Shown here piece after piece: positions 28,915 through 39,369 of a stretch of 64,000 nt of DNA. The stretch is from Coriobacteriaceae bacterium (lineage in GTDB: Bacteria; Actinomycetota; Coriobacteriia; Coriobacteriales; Coriobacteriaceae): positions 1 through 64,000 of the forward strand of contig SUUG01000005.1 in the NCBI GenBank assembly GCA_015062655.1, in the 5' to 3' direction. Position 1 is the stretch's first letter; each line of letters begins with the position of its first letter. Made by a program: the position numbers and the translations under genes. The notes below the pieces were generated by a model that was not told the origin of the DNA, ran no database searches, and was given only the letters and a program-made list of their open reading frames with translations.

Positions 28915-29457
28915 TCAGGCTGTGTCAACCGGCGCCCGCAGCAGCCGCAGCAGCCCCTCGCGGAGGCGCCGCCGGTCCTCGCCCGTGAAGGCCGCGGGGC
29001 CTCGGGTGCGTTCGCCGGCGCGCCGTACCTTCTTCTCCTCGTGGCGCACGAAGAGCTCCATGTCGATGGTCTCGCGCCGAAACACGTGCCCGCGCACGCT
29101 GATGGCCGCCGCCCCGCGTCCGAGCACCATGCTCGCCAGCCCGATGTCCTGCGTGACCACCACGTCGTGTTCCCCGAGCCGCTCGATGATCGCGAAGTCG
29201 GCCGAATCGGCGCCCACGCTCACGTCGAGCACGTCCACCCAGAAGCCGCGTCGTGCATCCTGCGCCCGCCGGGGGTCGTCCGGGCGGATGTGCCGCGCGA
29301 GGTTCTGCGTCGTGTTGCCGGCGATCACCACGGGTACGCCCAAGCGTCGGGCGGCGTCGAGCGCCTCGCGCGTCACCGGGCAGGCGTCCGCATCGATCAG
29401 GAGGGTGCGCCCGGCAGGCACGCGCCCGCCCGCGCTCCCGGCAGCCCCGCTGCTCAT
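28915..29457 (-). CDS. YaiI/YqxD (DUF188) family protein
   Basis: LLIDADACPVTREAL...VDVLDVSVGADSADFAIIERLGEHDVVVTQDIGLASMVLGRGAAAISVRGHVF. Confidence 0.93.
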   Translation of the reverse strand: MSSGAAGSAGGRVPAGRTLLIDADACPVTREALDAARRLGVPVVIAGNTTQNLARHIRPDDPRRAQDARRGFWVDVLDVSVGADSADFAIIERLGEHDVVVTQDIGLASMVLGRGAAAISVRGHVFRRETIDMELFVRHEEKKVRRAGERTRGPAAFTGEDRRRLREGLLRLLRAPVDTA

Positions 29458-30413
29458 GCGCTCACGCGCATGGTCTCGATCGGCTGGATGACGCGAAGCG
29501 CCCGCGGCACGACCTCGATGTCGAAGCGGGTCGGTCCGGTCAGGTCCTCGCCGTCGGCCTGCACGGGCGGCTCGCGCTCGAAGTCGAGTGCGATGCGGCG
29601 CACCCGCGCGGTCTCGATGATCTTCGAGCCGACGTGCCGGCCGCTGCGCGCCCGCGCGAACAGCGCCATCATGCGGGGGAGGAACGGCCTGCCCACGTTG
29701 AAGCAGACGTCGAGCATCCCGTCCGCGGGGTCGGCGTCCGGGCAGATATGGAAGCCCCCGCCGTAGGTGGGCCCCACCTGCACGGCGAAGATGAGCGCCG
29801 CGAGGCGCTGCGGCTCCGCGTCATCGAGGCTCGCCGACACCGGCCAGCCCCGGCGGGCCTGCGGGAGTATCTTGAGCGCCGAGGTCACGTAGAGCCCCTC
29901 ACCCACCTGGGAGGTGTCGGCCGCGCGCCGGCGCGTCGTGTCGATGGCGATGGCGGCGTCGAGGCCGAACGAGAGCGTCTCCACGAAGTGCGTGCCGTTC
30001 ACGCGGCCCACCTCGACCTCGCGCACCTCGCCGCGGACCGCCTGGGCGAGCGCCCCCTCGGCGTCGTTCAACGCCATGCCGAGGGTGCGGCCGTAATCGT
30101 TGCCGGAGCCGACAGGGACCACGGCGAGGCGCGGCCGCTCCCGTGCGGGCACGGCCATCAGCCCGTTGACGGTCTCGTGGATGACGCCGTCCCCGCCGAG
30201 GGCGATCACGGTGTCGAACCCGCTCGCGGAGGCGCCGCGGGCCAGGTGCTCGGCGTCGCCGCCGTCCTGCGTGAGCTTCAGCTCATAGCCCGCGGTCGCC
30301 GCCTGGTAGCTCGCGAAGAAGCGGTCGGCGAAGGCCGCAGCCGCCGCGCCGGCACCGCTGCGCGCGGTGGGGTTGGCGATGATGAGGGTCCGTCCGAGGT
30401 GGGAGCCTGCCAT
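29454..30413 (-). CDS. Diacylglycerol/lipid kinase family protein (YegS/DagK-like)
   Basis: LIIANPTARSGAGA...IALGGDGVIHETVNGLM...AVVPVGSGNDYGRTLGM. Confidence 0.92.
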   Translation of the reverse strand: MAGSHLGRTLIIANPTARSGAGAAAAAFADRFFASYQAATAGYELKLTQDGGDAEHLARGASASGFDTVIALGGDGVIHETVNGLMAVPARERPRLAVVPVGSGNDYGRTLGMALNDAEGALAQAVRGEVREVEVGRVNGTHFVETLSFGLDAAIAIDTTRRRAADTSQVGEGLYVTSALKILPQARRGWPVSASLDDAEPQRLAALIFAVQVGPTYGGGFHICPDADPADGMLDVCFNVGRPFLPRMMALFARARSGRHVGSKIIETARVRRIALDFEREPPVQADGEDLTGPTRFDIEVVPRALRVIQPIETMRVSA

Positions 30414-30676
30414 GATGGGCCTTTCTGAGGATCTGCGTTCAGCTGTCCTATTCTACGGCATCAAGGCGTTTTGGGCCCATCCGGGCTCAGCGTGGGGTCC
30501 GGCCACCGCGCACCGGGTTGTGGAGATGGCGTCCGCCCGGCGCCCGCAGCGCCCCGATGGCCGGCCCCCTGCTGGGCCGTGGTACCCTTTTCTGCGGGAA
30601 AACGGCTTGCAGGAAAACGGCTGCCGAGCCCTCGAGGGGTCCGGTGGATCGGGATGGATGAACGGGGTGTCGGCAC

Positions 30677-31399
30677 ATGGAGCGTCGAAGCACGGGGACC
30701 ACGGCCCTTCCGAATCCGGCTGCGGCCACCTCGGGCGCCGCCTGCGCCCGCAGCATCGCGGATGCCCCCGCCGCGGGCGCCCCCGCACCCGCCGAACGCG
30801 CTTCCGCCCCGGGAGCAGCCGTCGATAACGCCCCTGTCAGCCCCGCGTCCGCCCCCGCCCCCGACAGCCCCGCGTCCACCGTCGCCGTCCGAGCGTCCGT
30901 CCCCGCCGCCCGCCGCGCCGCGGAGGTCCGCGCCGCCGTGGCCGCGCTCGACGCCCAGGGCCGGTTCGAGCTCACGGGTGGCTACATCCAGCACGGCGCC
31001 GTGAGCGTCCGCGCTCACGTGATCGCCGTCGCCCTCGCCTCGCTGCGCGTCGCCGACGCCCTCGGGCGCCTCGGGATCCGCACGGACCGCGCCTCGCTCT
31101 TGCGCGGCGCCCTTCTCCACGACTACTTCCTCTACGACTGGCACGACCCCGACCCCTCGCACCGCCTGCACGGGTTCACCCACCCGTTCGCGGCGCTCGC
31201 GCGCGCCGAGGAGGATTTCGAGCTCACGGACTGCGAGCGCACCATCATCAAACGGCATATGTTCCCGCTCGTGCCCGTGCCGCCCACCTGCCGGGAGGCG
31301 TGGATCGTCTGCCTCGCCGACAAGGCCTGCGCGCTGCATGAGACCGTCTTCGCGCGCCGTCCCCGCGAGGCCGCCTCCGTCAAGGGCCCTGTCGCATGA
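30677..31399 (+). CDS. HD-domain phosphohydrolase with Ala/Pro-rich N-terminal extension
   Basis: LLRGALLHDYFLYDWHDPDPSHRLHGFTHP...IIKRHMFPLVPVPPTCREAWIVCLADKACALHE. Confidence 0.8.
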   Translation: MERRSTGTTALPNPAAATSGAACARSIADAPAAGAPAPAERASAPGAAVDNAPVSPASAPAPDSPASTVAVRASVPAARRAAEVRAAVAALDAQGRFELTGGYIQHGAVSVRAHVIAVALASLRVADALGRLGIRTDRASLLRGALLHDYFLYDWHDPDPSHRLHGFTHPFAALARAEEDFELTDCERTIIKRHMFPLVPVPPTCREAWIVCLADKACALHETVFARRPREAASVKGPVA

Positions 31400-32379
31400 C
31401 GGCGCTCATGGATGCCCTGACCGCGGCCTCGATCCCCGCGGCCCCTGTCTCGGCGCTGCTGCTCACCGGCTGCCTCTACGCGTTCATCGGCTGGGTGTGG
31501 GAGTCGACGGTCTGCGCCCTGCTCAACCGCGGGAGGTTCGCGAACAGCGGCTTCCTCTTGGGGCCGCTGTGCCCCATCTACGGCGTCGGGGCGCTCGCCT
31601 GCTGGCTCGCCCTGCGTGAGATCCCCGGCAGCGCGGCCCTCTTCCTCGCCTCGGCCGCGGTCTGCAGCGTCATCGAGTACGCGGTCGCGGTGCTGCTGGA
31701 GCGCACGGTGCACGCGCGCTTCTGGGATTACTCGAACTACCCGTTCAACATCCAGGGCCGTATCTGCCTGTACGGGGCCGTGTTCTTCGGAGTCGGGGCG
31801 GTGCTGATCTGCCGCGTCCTGCAGCCGTGGGCCCTCGGGGTCCTCGCGGGCCTGCCGGCGCCGGCCGTCAGGCTCGCCGCCGCGCTTTCGGCCCTCGCCA
31901 TCACAGCGGACGCGATCGGCTCGCTGGCGAGCTGGAGGCGTCTCTCCGGTCAGCTGGAGGTCCTGCGCAGCGATATCGCCGAGCGCATCAACGAGGACCT
32001 CGCCCGTGCCTCGGACGGGATGCTCGACCATGTGCCCCACACCGTCATCGATTCGGCGGCGACGGCGCAGATGCGCAGCCACGCAGTCAACGGGTGGATC
32101 CTCACGCTCACCGACGCGGTCATGGACGCCCTCAAGGAGCGCCTGGCCGTCCCGGCCTTCGTCGCGGACGGCACCGCGGGCCTGCGGACGGTCGCGCGGC
32201 GGCTGCACAGCGGCGCCACGGCGCTGGTCGGGTCGGCGCCGGACCCCAGGCTCTGGCTCGCCAAGCGCGACCTGCGCTTCTTCAACGCCTTCTCGCATCT
32301 GCGCATCCTGCCCTACGAGGGCGTGATCCGGCTCACGGGCTTGAGGGACCGCGCGCGGGACCTGTTCCGACGCAGCTAG
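31396..32379 (+). CDS. Putative ABC-transporter type IV membrane protein
   Basis: FIGWVWESTVCALLNRGRFANSGFLLGPLCPIYGVGAL...SVIEYAVAVLLERTVHARFWDYSNYPFNIQGRICLYGAVFFG. Confidence 0.88.
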   Translation: MTALMDALTAASIPAAPVSALLLTGCLYAFIGWVWESTVCALLNRGRFANSGFLLGPLCPIYGVGALACWLALREIPGSAALFLASAAVCSVIEYAVAVLLERTVHARFWDYSNYPFNIQGRICLYGAVFFGVGAVLICRVLQPWALGVLAGLPAPAVRLAAALSALAITADAIGSLASWRRLSGQLEVLRSDIAERINEDLARASDGMLDHVPHTVIDSAATAQMRSHAVNGWILTLTDAVMDALKERLAVPAFVADGTAGLRTVARRLHSGATALVGSAPDPRLWLAKRDLRFFNAFSHLRILPYEGVIRLTGLRDRARDLFRRS

Positions 32380-33269
32380 CCCCGGCCGCCCTGCGACGTG
32401 AGCGCGATCGTCAGGACGTCGCCGTCGAGCGTCGCCGTGAGCTCGAGCGCCATGGCGCGGGCCAGGCGCGCTGCGGTGGCGAGCCCGAGCCCGGTGCCGC
32501 CCCCGCAGCGCGCCGCATCCGCCTGGTAGAATCGCTCGAACAGCCTGCCCGCGTCTATCAGCTCCGGGTGCTCCACGCGGTTGGAGACTGTGACGCGCCC
32601 TTCCCGCTGCTCGATCACCGGCGCGCCGGACCCATGGCGCACGGCGTTGACCACCAGGTTCTCGAAGACGCGGCCGAGCTGGGCCTCGTCGGCGTCGATG
32701 GTGAAGCGGTCGTCCTCGAAGCGCAGGGCGGGTTCCCAGCCAAGGCGCTCGAAGGCGGGATGGTGGGCGAGGAGCACCCGCTCAACGAGCGGCCTCACGG
32801 CGACGGGCGCGAGCTCGAGGGCCAGATCGGGATCGCCGGCCCGGGTGAAAGCGAAGAGCTGGTCCAAAAGGGCGGTGGTGGCGTCGATGCGGTCCTGCGC
32901 GGCGGCGAGGTCATCTCCGCGCCGGTCCGGTGTGGCCTCCTCGCGCGCGAGCTGCAGGTACCCCTTGGCGCCGGTGAGCGGGGTGCGTATATCGTGGGAG
33001 AGCGCGGAGAGGTCGCGCTGGAACTCCTGCTGGGCCGTGAGCGCCCGCACCCGCTCCCCGGTGGCCCGGTCGAGCTCGTCGTTGACGGCGCCGGCCAGCT
33101 CGCGAAGCCCCGGGCCCAGGGCGTCCACGGTCATGCGGGCGTTGCTATCCGGGTCGCGCCCGCGCAGGAAGCCCGCCATGCGCGCGAGCTCGCGGGCATA
33201 CGTCGCGCTTGCGAGCACGAACCCGAGCCCCATACCGAGCGCGAGCGCCCCCGCGATCGCGAATCCCAT
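32376..33269 (-). CDS. Sensor histidine kinase
   Basis: ALSHDIRTPLTGAKGYLQLA (H-box), VFENLVVNAVRHG (N-box), GGGTGLGLATAARLA (G-box). Confidence 0.93.
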   Translation of the reverse strand: MGFAIAGALALGMGLGFVLASATYARELARMAGFLRGRDPDSNARMTVDALGPGLRELAGAVNDELDRATGERVRALTAQQEFQRDLSALSHDIRTPLTGAKGYLQLAREEATPDRRGDDLAAAQDRIDATTALLDQLFAFTRAGDPDLALELAPVAVRPLVERVLLAHHPAFERLGWEPALRFEDDRFTIDADEAQLGRVFENLVVNAVRHGSGAPVIEQREGRVTVSNRVEHPELIDAGRLFERFYQADAARCGGGTGLGLATAARLARAMALELTATLDGDVLTIALTSQGGRG

Positions 33270-33325
33270 CTCCAGCCCCCTTCGTCAGCGTGCAAACCCT
33301 ATGGTACGCGAACCGCTCGCCCTGC

Positions 33326-34171
33326 TCACCCGCGGCGGCGGGCCGCCACGGCGAGCCCCGAGACGGTGGCGATCGCGATCCAGATCACGAAGACGACGGC
33401 CACCTGCGCCATGAGGCCCCCGTCAAAGGCGAACGGACCCGTGCCGGGGCCGAGCACCGCGGCCGCGCCGTTCCCGAGGAGCTCGACGACGTGTCCCGGG
33501 GAAAAGGGCGTGAGCGCCGTGAACGCGTCAAGGGGCAGCGTGGTGCCGAGCACCTGGGAGAGTACGGACAAGACCGGAAGCAGGATGTTCGGGTACGCCG
33601 AGGCGTACAGCGTGCTGACGTAGCCCGCGGTCTTGTTGCGCACGAGGAGGGAGAACACGAGCGGGGGCAGGGCGTAGACCCAGCTGGTGAGCCAGATAGC
33701 GAGGATCCAGGGGGCCATCTGCGGAAGCGCCGTGAACGACAAGCCGCCCATGGTGACGATCGCGCCTGAGGTGAGCGCGCCCAGCGCGGCGACGATGGTG
33801 AGCGCGCCGGCGAGGACGCCGGCGAGGGCGATGCGCTCGATGAGGCGCGAGCCGGTCCCCTTGATCGCCGAGGAGAGCGTCTTCGAGTAACCCCCGTCGA
33901 TCTCGGCGAACGTGAGCCGCACCATCGCAAAGGAGATGAGGAGCGGCAGGAAGTGCCCTGTGAGGTACATGTGGTCGAAGAGGTCGTCGTAGGCGTTGTC
34001 TCCCGTGTCGAGGAGGGCGCCGGAATCTCCGGCCACCAAGATGCCTATGAAGTGGATCGCGGTGATGCCGAGGGGGATGACGAGGATGGCGATGCCGTAG
34101 CCCACGAGCTCGCCGCGGCCGCCGCGCAGGCGGGTCATGCGATAGAGGTCGGAGCGCAGGAGGTTCAGCAT
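33326..34171 (-). CDS. ABC transporter permease (lantibiotic-immunity/ABC-2-like)
   Basis: Six TM segments, MLNLLRSDLYRMTR N-terminus, within an RR-ABC-HK operon. Confidence 0.8.
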   Translation of the reverse strand: MLNLLRSDLYRMTRLRGGRGELVGYGIAILVIPLGITAIHFIGILVAGDSGALLDTGDNAYDDLFDHMYLTGHFLPLLISFAMVRLTFAEIDGGYSKTLSSAIKGTGSRLIERIALAGVLAGALTIVAALGALTSGAIVTMGGLSFTALPQMAPWILAIWLTSWVYALPPLVFSLLVRNKTAGYVSTLYASAYPNILLPVLSVLSQVLGTTLPLDAFTALTPFSPGHVVELLGNGAAAVLGPGTGPFAFDGGLMAQVAVVFVIWIAIATVSGLAVAARRRG

Positions 34172-34428
34172 GGGAGGGTCCTTTCGGGGGAGGGGGCGAG
34201 GGAAGCGGGGCGCTCGGAGCGGCACCTGCGGAGCAAGGCGAGGCGCACGCGGTGGCGCCCGATGAGGCCGCGGTCCACGGGTTCATAGGGGACGCCGGCG
34301 CGCGCGTGCCAGGCGAGTCCCGCGACGCCCGCGAGGACGGCGAGCGTGAGCGCGATGTCGATCGCCGCCGGGGGCAGGGCGCCCACGGCCGCCGCGGCGA
34401 TGCCGCCCGAGATCAGAAACGGGGCCAT
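34165..34428 (-). CDS. Small membrane protein, 88 aa, in an ABC/TCS operon
   Basis: MAPFLISGGIAAAAVGALPPAAIDIALTLAVLAGVAGLAWHARAG...; lies between ATPase and permease and overlaps the permease start. Confidence 0.55.
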   Translation of the reverse strand: MAPFLISGGIAAAAVGALPPAAIDIALTLAVLAGVAGLAWHARAGVPYEPVDRGLIGRHRVRLALLRRCRSERPASLAPSPERTLPC

Positions 34429-34433
34429 GCGCC

Positions 34434-35447
34434 TCACCGCCGCGTGCCGTCGGCGTCGCGCCCGCCCATGAGCTCCACGAAGTAGCCCTCGATGTCGCGC
34501 TCGAGGACCGTGAGCTCGAGGATCAAGATCCCGGCGTCGAAGAGCGCCCGCGAGACCCGCTCCGCGCTCGCGTCGCCGGCGTTGACGGGGTTCCCGCTCG
34601 CCCCGCCGAAGCGGGCCGCCGCGGGGCGCGACCCGCCCTCGAGGCTCACGAGGATCGCCTGGTCGGGCATGACCTGCAGACGGGCGCCGGGCAGGCGCTC
34701 CTCCAGCACGGTGACGGCGCGCGCGGGGTCGGCGGTGCGCACGCGGATCGCGTTTTCGCAGCGCTCGTGCAGCTCCGCCGTGCCGAGCTCGCGCACCATC
34801 CGCCCCTCGCGGATCACGCCGAACCGGGTGCACATGCGGTCCAGCTGGTCGAGGACGTGGCTCGAGATCAACATCGTCACGCCGCGCTCGCGGTTGATGC
34901 GCATGAGGGCGCTGCGCATGGCGCGCGTCGCCTCGGGGTCGAGGCCGTTGAAGGGCTCGTCGAGGAGCAGCAGGTCGGGATGGCCCACGAGGGCGAGCGC
35001 CAGCCCCAGGCGCTGCTTCATGCCGAGCGAGAAGCCCTTGGCCTGCTTGTGCCCCGTGCCCCCGAGCCCCACGAGCTCGAGCAGCTCGCGGGCGTGTTCG
35101 GCCGCCTTGAGCTCGCCGACGGCGAGGGCCTTGATGATCAGGTTGTCGAGGGCGGAGTGGGTGAGGAGGATGCCCGGGCTCTCGATGAGGGCGCCGATGC
35201 GCGAGGGCCCGCCGGTGAGGCCGAGGCACGGCGCCCCCGACCCGGCGACGATGTCGCCGAAGAGCTCGATCTCGCCCGCGGTGGGGTTCAGGAGCCCGGC
35301 GATCATCTTCATCGCGGTGGACTTGCCGGCGCCATTCTTGCCCACGAGGCCGTAGATCTCGCCCGCGCCCACGCGCAGGTCGAGGGCGTCGACCGCCCGG
35401 GTGGCCCTGTACGCCTTGGTGAGCTGCCGTGTGACTATGACGTCCAT
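34434..35447 (-). CDS. ABC transporter ATP-binding protein
   Basis: GLVGKNGAGKSTAMKMIAGLL; FSLGMKQRLGLALALVGHPDLLLLDEPFNGLDPE. Confidence 0.93.
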   Translation of the reverse strand: MDVIVTRQLTKAYRATRAVDALDLRVGAGEIYGLVGKNGAGKSTAMKMIAGLLNPTAGEIELFGDIVAGSGAPCLGLTGGPSRIGALIESPGILLTHSALDNLIIKALAVGELKAAEHARELLELVGLGGTGHKQAKGFSLGMKQRLGLALALVGHPDLLLLDEPFNGLDPEATRAMRSALMRINRERGVTMLISSHVLDQLDRMCTRFGVIREGRMVRELGTAELHERCENAIRVRTADPARAVTVLEERLPGARLQVMPDQAILVSLEGGSRPAAARFGGASGNPVNAGDASAERVSRALFDAGILILELTVLERDIEGYFVELMGGRDADGTRR

Positions 35448-35567
35448 CGCGTCCCTTCCCTCATGCGTGTTCGTTGGGCTCCAGTATGCGGGTCCCGTCT
35501 TGAGCGGGGCTTCAGCAAACGTAAAGAGTTCCTAAAGGGAGGGGCGGCCCGGTGGCTGCGGTCGCGC

Positions 35568-36275
<708 letters not shown>

Positions 36276-36408
36276 GGGGCTCCCTTCCATGTCCTGTATT
36301 GTAGCCGCGTCGTCGCGGGGCGGGACGAACGGGGACGCTTGGAGTAGGATAGCCCTGACTGTCTTCGCACCCCGCCCGCGGCGGGTCTGCGCTTGGGGGA
36401 GGTGCGCG

Positions 36409-36834
36409 GTGTACGACAATTCCATCGCCTTGATGAGCGCCATGTCCGAGGCCGGTATCGAGCATCGCAGCGACACGCCGCTCGACGACGACAACCTCAT
36501 CGACACCGTGCGCGTGAGCTGGGCCGGAGCGAACCTGCCCCTCACGCAGATCCGTTTTCGCATCAACGACCGCGGGGCGCGCCTCGAGACCGGGCCCCTC
36601 GGCACCGTGGGCCCTGCGGCCCGCGGCCGCGCGCTCGAGCTCGTGAACGCGCTCAACGGCGAGTACCGCTGGGTGACCTTCGTGCTCGACGAGGGCGGCG
36701 GGCTCTCCTGCGTATGCGACGTGCTCCTCGTGCCCGAGGTGGCGGGGCTGTTCGGCATCGCCGCGATGGGCCGCATGTTCGACACCCTCGACGAGGTCCA
36801 TCCGCGCCTTCGCCCGTATCTCGCCTCCCGCTAG
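36409..36834 (+). CDS. YbjN-like hypothetical protein
   Basis: GTG start; alpha/beta protein ending LVPEVAGLFGIAAMGRMFDTLDEVHPRLRPYLASR; fold call is tentative. Confidence 0.5.
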   Translation: MYDNSIALMSAMSEAGIEHRSDTPLDDDNLIDTVRVSWAGANLPLTQIRFRINDRGARLETGPLGTVGPAARGRALELVNALNGEYRWVTFVLDEGGGLSCVCDVLLVPEVAGLFGIAAMGRMFDTLDEVHPRLRPYLASR

Positions 36835-36867
36835 CTCCGCTCCCGATTCGATTCTGAAAGGTTTCCC

Positions 36868-37680
36868 ATGTTCGATCAAAACACCCTCCAGGCTCTGCTC
36901 TGGGCCGCGCTCGGCTGCGGCTTCACCTGGCTCATGACCACGGCCGGCGCCGCGGTGGTCTTCTTCTTCCGCTCCGACCGAAAGCTCACGCACCATATCT
37001 TCCTCGGGTTCGCGGCGGGCGTCATGATCGCGGCGAGCATGTGGTCGCTCCTGAACCCCGCCATCGAGCAGGCGTCCGAGATGGGGCAGGTCGCATGGGT
37101 CCCCGCCGCCGGGGGGTTCCTCCTCGGCGTGGGCTTTTTGATCATCCTCGACTCGCTGCTGCCGCACCTGCACGCCGAGGCTGATGAGGCCGAGGGCATC
37201 CAGACCTCTTGGAAGCGCACGACGCTGCTCGTCTCGGCGGTGACGCTGCACAATATCCCTGAGGGCATGAGCGTCGGCCTGCTGTTCGCGATGGCCGCGC
37301 AGGCGACGGGCGCCGAGGGGAGCGCGTACCTCGGCATGGCCTTCGCGCTGGCGATCGGCATCGGCCTGCAGAACTTCCCCGAGGGCGCCGCGGTGTCTTT
37401 GCCCCTCGCCCGCGAGGGCCTCTCCCGGCGGCGCGCGTTCGTGATGGGCAGCCTCTCCGGCATCGTCGAGCCGATCTTCGGCATCGCCGTGGTGCTGGTC
37501 TCCGGTTGGATCCAGCCGTTCATGCCGTGGCTGCTCTCGTTCGCCGCCGGCGCGATGATCTACGTGGTGGTGGAGGAGCTCATTCCCGAGGCGCACCTGG
37601 GTGAGCACAGCAACGTGGGAACCTTGGGCGTGATCACGGGCTTTGTGATCATGATGGTGCTCGACGTGGCGCTGGGGTAG
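36868..37680 (+). CDS. ZIP family metal transporter
   Basis: LHNIPEGMSVGLLFA...GLQNFPEGAAVSLPLAREG...AAGAMIYVVVEELIPEAH. Confidence 0.95.
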   Translation: MFDQNTLQALLWAALGCGFTWLMTTAGAAVVFFFRSDRKLTHHIFLGFAAGVMIAASMWSLLNPAIEQASEMGQVAWVPAAGGFLLGVGFLIILDSLLPHLHAEADEAEGIQTSWKRTTLLVSAVTLHNIPEGMSVGLLFAMAAQATGAEGSAYLGMAFALAIGIGLQNFPEGAAVSLPLAREGLSRRRAFVMGSLSGIVEPIFGIAVVLVSGWIQPFMPWLLSFAAGAMIYVVVEELIPEAHLGEHSNVGTLGVITGFVIMMVLDVALG

Positions 37681-37974
37681 GGGGCGGCGAGCGCGGCGGC
37701 GGTACCTGCCCCCGCCCGGTTGCGGCGTGTCCCGACGGCGGCTGCGGGCCGCATCCGGTCGACGTTTCGCCCGGCGGCGGCTGCGGCGAGCTTTCACCCC
37801 CGTTTGGCTGCGGTTTCACCCTTGTTCGCCCGCCCGCGCCCGCCCGCCCTCTCTCGTCGTCTCGGCCGTCGTTTCACCGTCTCGCCCGCGCCCGTCGGCA
37901 ACGGCCTGCTCGACCGCAGCCTTCCTCCCCGCCGCGCCACCTCACCGTCTCGTCTGTTTGATGCTTGGAGCCGT

Positions 37975-38823
37975 ATGATCAAGCTGTTCGCAACCGATCT
38001 CGATGGCACGCTGCTGAACCTGTTCCACCAGGCCGACGGCACGATCCGCCGTGCGCTGCGCACGGTGACGGACGCGGGCGCCCATGTGGCGATCGCAACG
38101 GGGCGCACCATGCGCGCCCCGAACGAGTTCGGGCTCACCGGCGCGCCGCTCGAGGCCGTGTGCGCGAACGGCTCGATCGTGCTCGGCCGCGACGGCTCGG
38201 TGCTTCGGCACAGCCCGGTCGACCCGGCGTTTCTCGAGGAGCTCACCGGCTCGTTTCCGGGCGTCTGCTTTGAGTGCGTGGGCCTTCAGGGCGTGTTCGT
38301 GACCGGGTCTGAGGAGGATCGGGCGCGGGGCTTCAAACGCGACGGGGTGCTTCGGCGCGTCTTGATGGCGGGGATGCGGGCGCGGGCGACGAAGGCCGCC
38401 GCGGGCTTTCGCTACCGGCAGTCTGTTGCCGAGGTGCTCGCACAGGACATCTGCAAGGTGAACGCGCGCGTTCCCGACCCCGCGCTTGAGCGGGAGCTTC
38501 ATGCGTTTTTGGACGAGCGGTCCGAGGCGGTGGTGAACACGCCGTTCGATCCCGTGATGTTCGAGATCACGGACGCGCGGGTGAGCAAGGGCGAGGCTGT
38601 GGCGTGGCTCGCCGGCCACCTGGGATTCACCGAGGACGAGGTGGCCGTGTACGGAGACGGGGGCAACGACATCGCGATGCTTTCCCGGTTCGAGCACGCC
38701 TTCGCGACCTCCAACGCCAGCGACGCGGCGAAGCGCGCGGCGGGGACCGTCATCGGACATTGCGCCTGGCACGCGGTGCCGCGGCACATGGTCGCGACGG
38801 CCCGACGCGAACGGGCGCAGTAG
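37975..38823 (+). CDS. Cof-type HAD-IIB family hydrolase
   Basis: LFATDLDGTLLN...AIATGRTMRAP...VAVYGDGGNDIAMLSRFEHAFATSNASDAAKRAAGTVIG. Confidence 0.94.
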   Translation: MIKLFATDLDGTLLNLFHQADGTIRRALRTVTDAGAHVAIATGRTMRAPNEFGLTGAPLEAVCANGSIVLGRDGSVLRHSPVDPAFLEELTGSFPGVCFECVGLQGVFVTGSEEDRARGFKRDGVLRRVLMAGMRARATKAAAGFRYRQSVAEVLAQDICKVNARVPDPALERELHAFLDERSEAVVNTPFDPVMFEITDARVSKGEAVAWLAGHLGFTEDEVAVYGDGGNDIAMLSRFEHAFATSNASDAAKRAAGTVIGHCAWHAVPRHMVATARRERAQ

Positions 38824-38861
38824 CCGCACGCCGGCCCTGATGCCGGCCCTGGCCGGCCCTG

Positions 38862-39262
38862 GTGCCGAGCGTTCGTAACTCGGCATTCCGCCAGCCGAAA
38901 ACCGGCAATTTCGAACGCTCGGTACAGTGCGTGGCCGACGCCGAGCTCCCGAAATCCGGCGGCTGGCCCGAGCGTTCGAAATACGGCATCCTATCCGTTG
39001 AAAACAGCGTATTGCGAACGCTCGGCAAGGGGGCAGGCGACGTCGAGCGCTCAGCACGGAGCGTGGACGACGTTGAGCGCTCGGTACAGGGGGCAGCTGG
39101 GCCGGGCGCCCGTAATTCGGCACCCGCCTCGAGCGTTCGAAATGTGGCATGTTCGAGTGCGGAAACAGCGTATTGCGAACGCTCGGCAGCATGAACACAC
39201 GCTGAGCGTTCGAAATACGGCATTTTCAGCCGAAAAAACATCGAATTACGAACGCTCAGCAT
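38862..39262. repeat. Cluster of GAGCGTTCG-family hairpins (about five units, some degenerate)
   Basis: Units near 38862-38925, 38967-39027, 39034-39085 (decayed), 39130-39186, 39201-39262; each has CGAGCGTTCGnAATnCGGCA...nATTnCGAACGCTCGG. Confidence 0.85.
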
Positions 39263-39308
39263 CCCCCGGCAGCCCGCGCCCGCGCCAAACATGAAGCTCC
39301 TTTGATGA

Positions 39309-39323
39309 TGCACAGATTGTGCA
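39309..39323. promoter_or_regulatory. Candidate TetR operator TGCACA-GAT-TGTGCA
   Basis: Perfect 6+6 palindrome about 47 nt upstream of the TetR-family gene. Confidence 0.4.
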
Positions 39324-39369
39324 ATAATGCGCATGCAGTGTAATTGAACAACGTCATCGGAAGGGGCCT

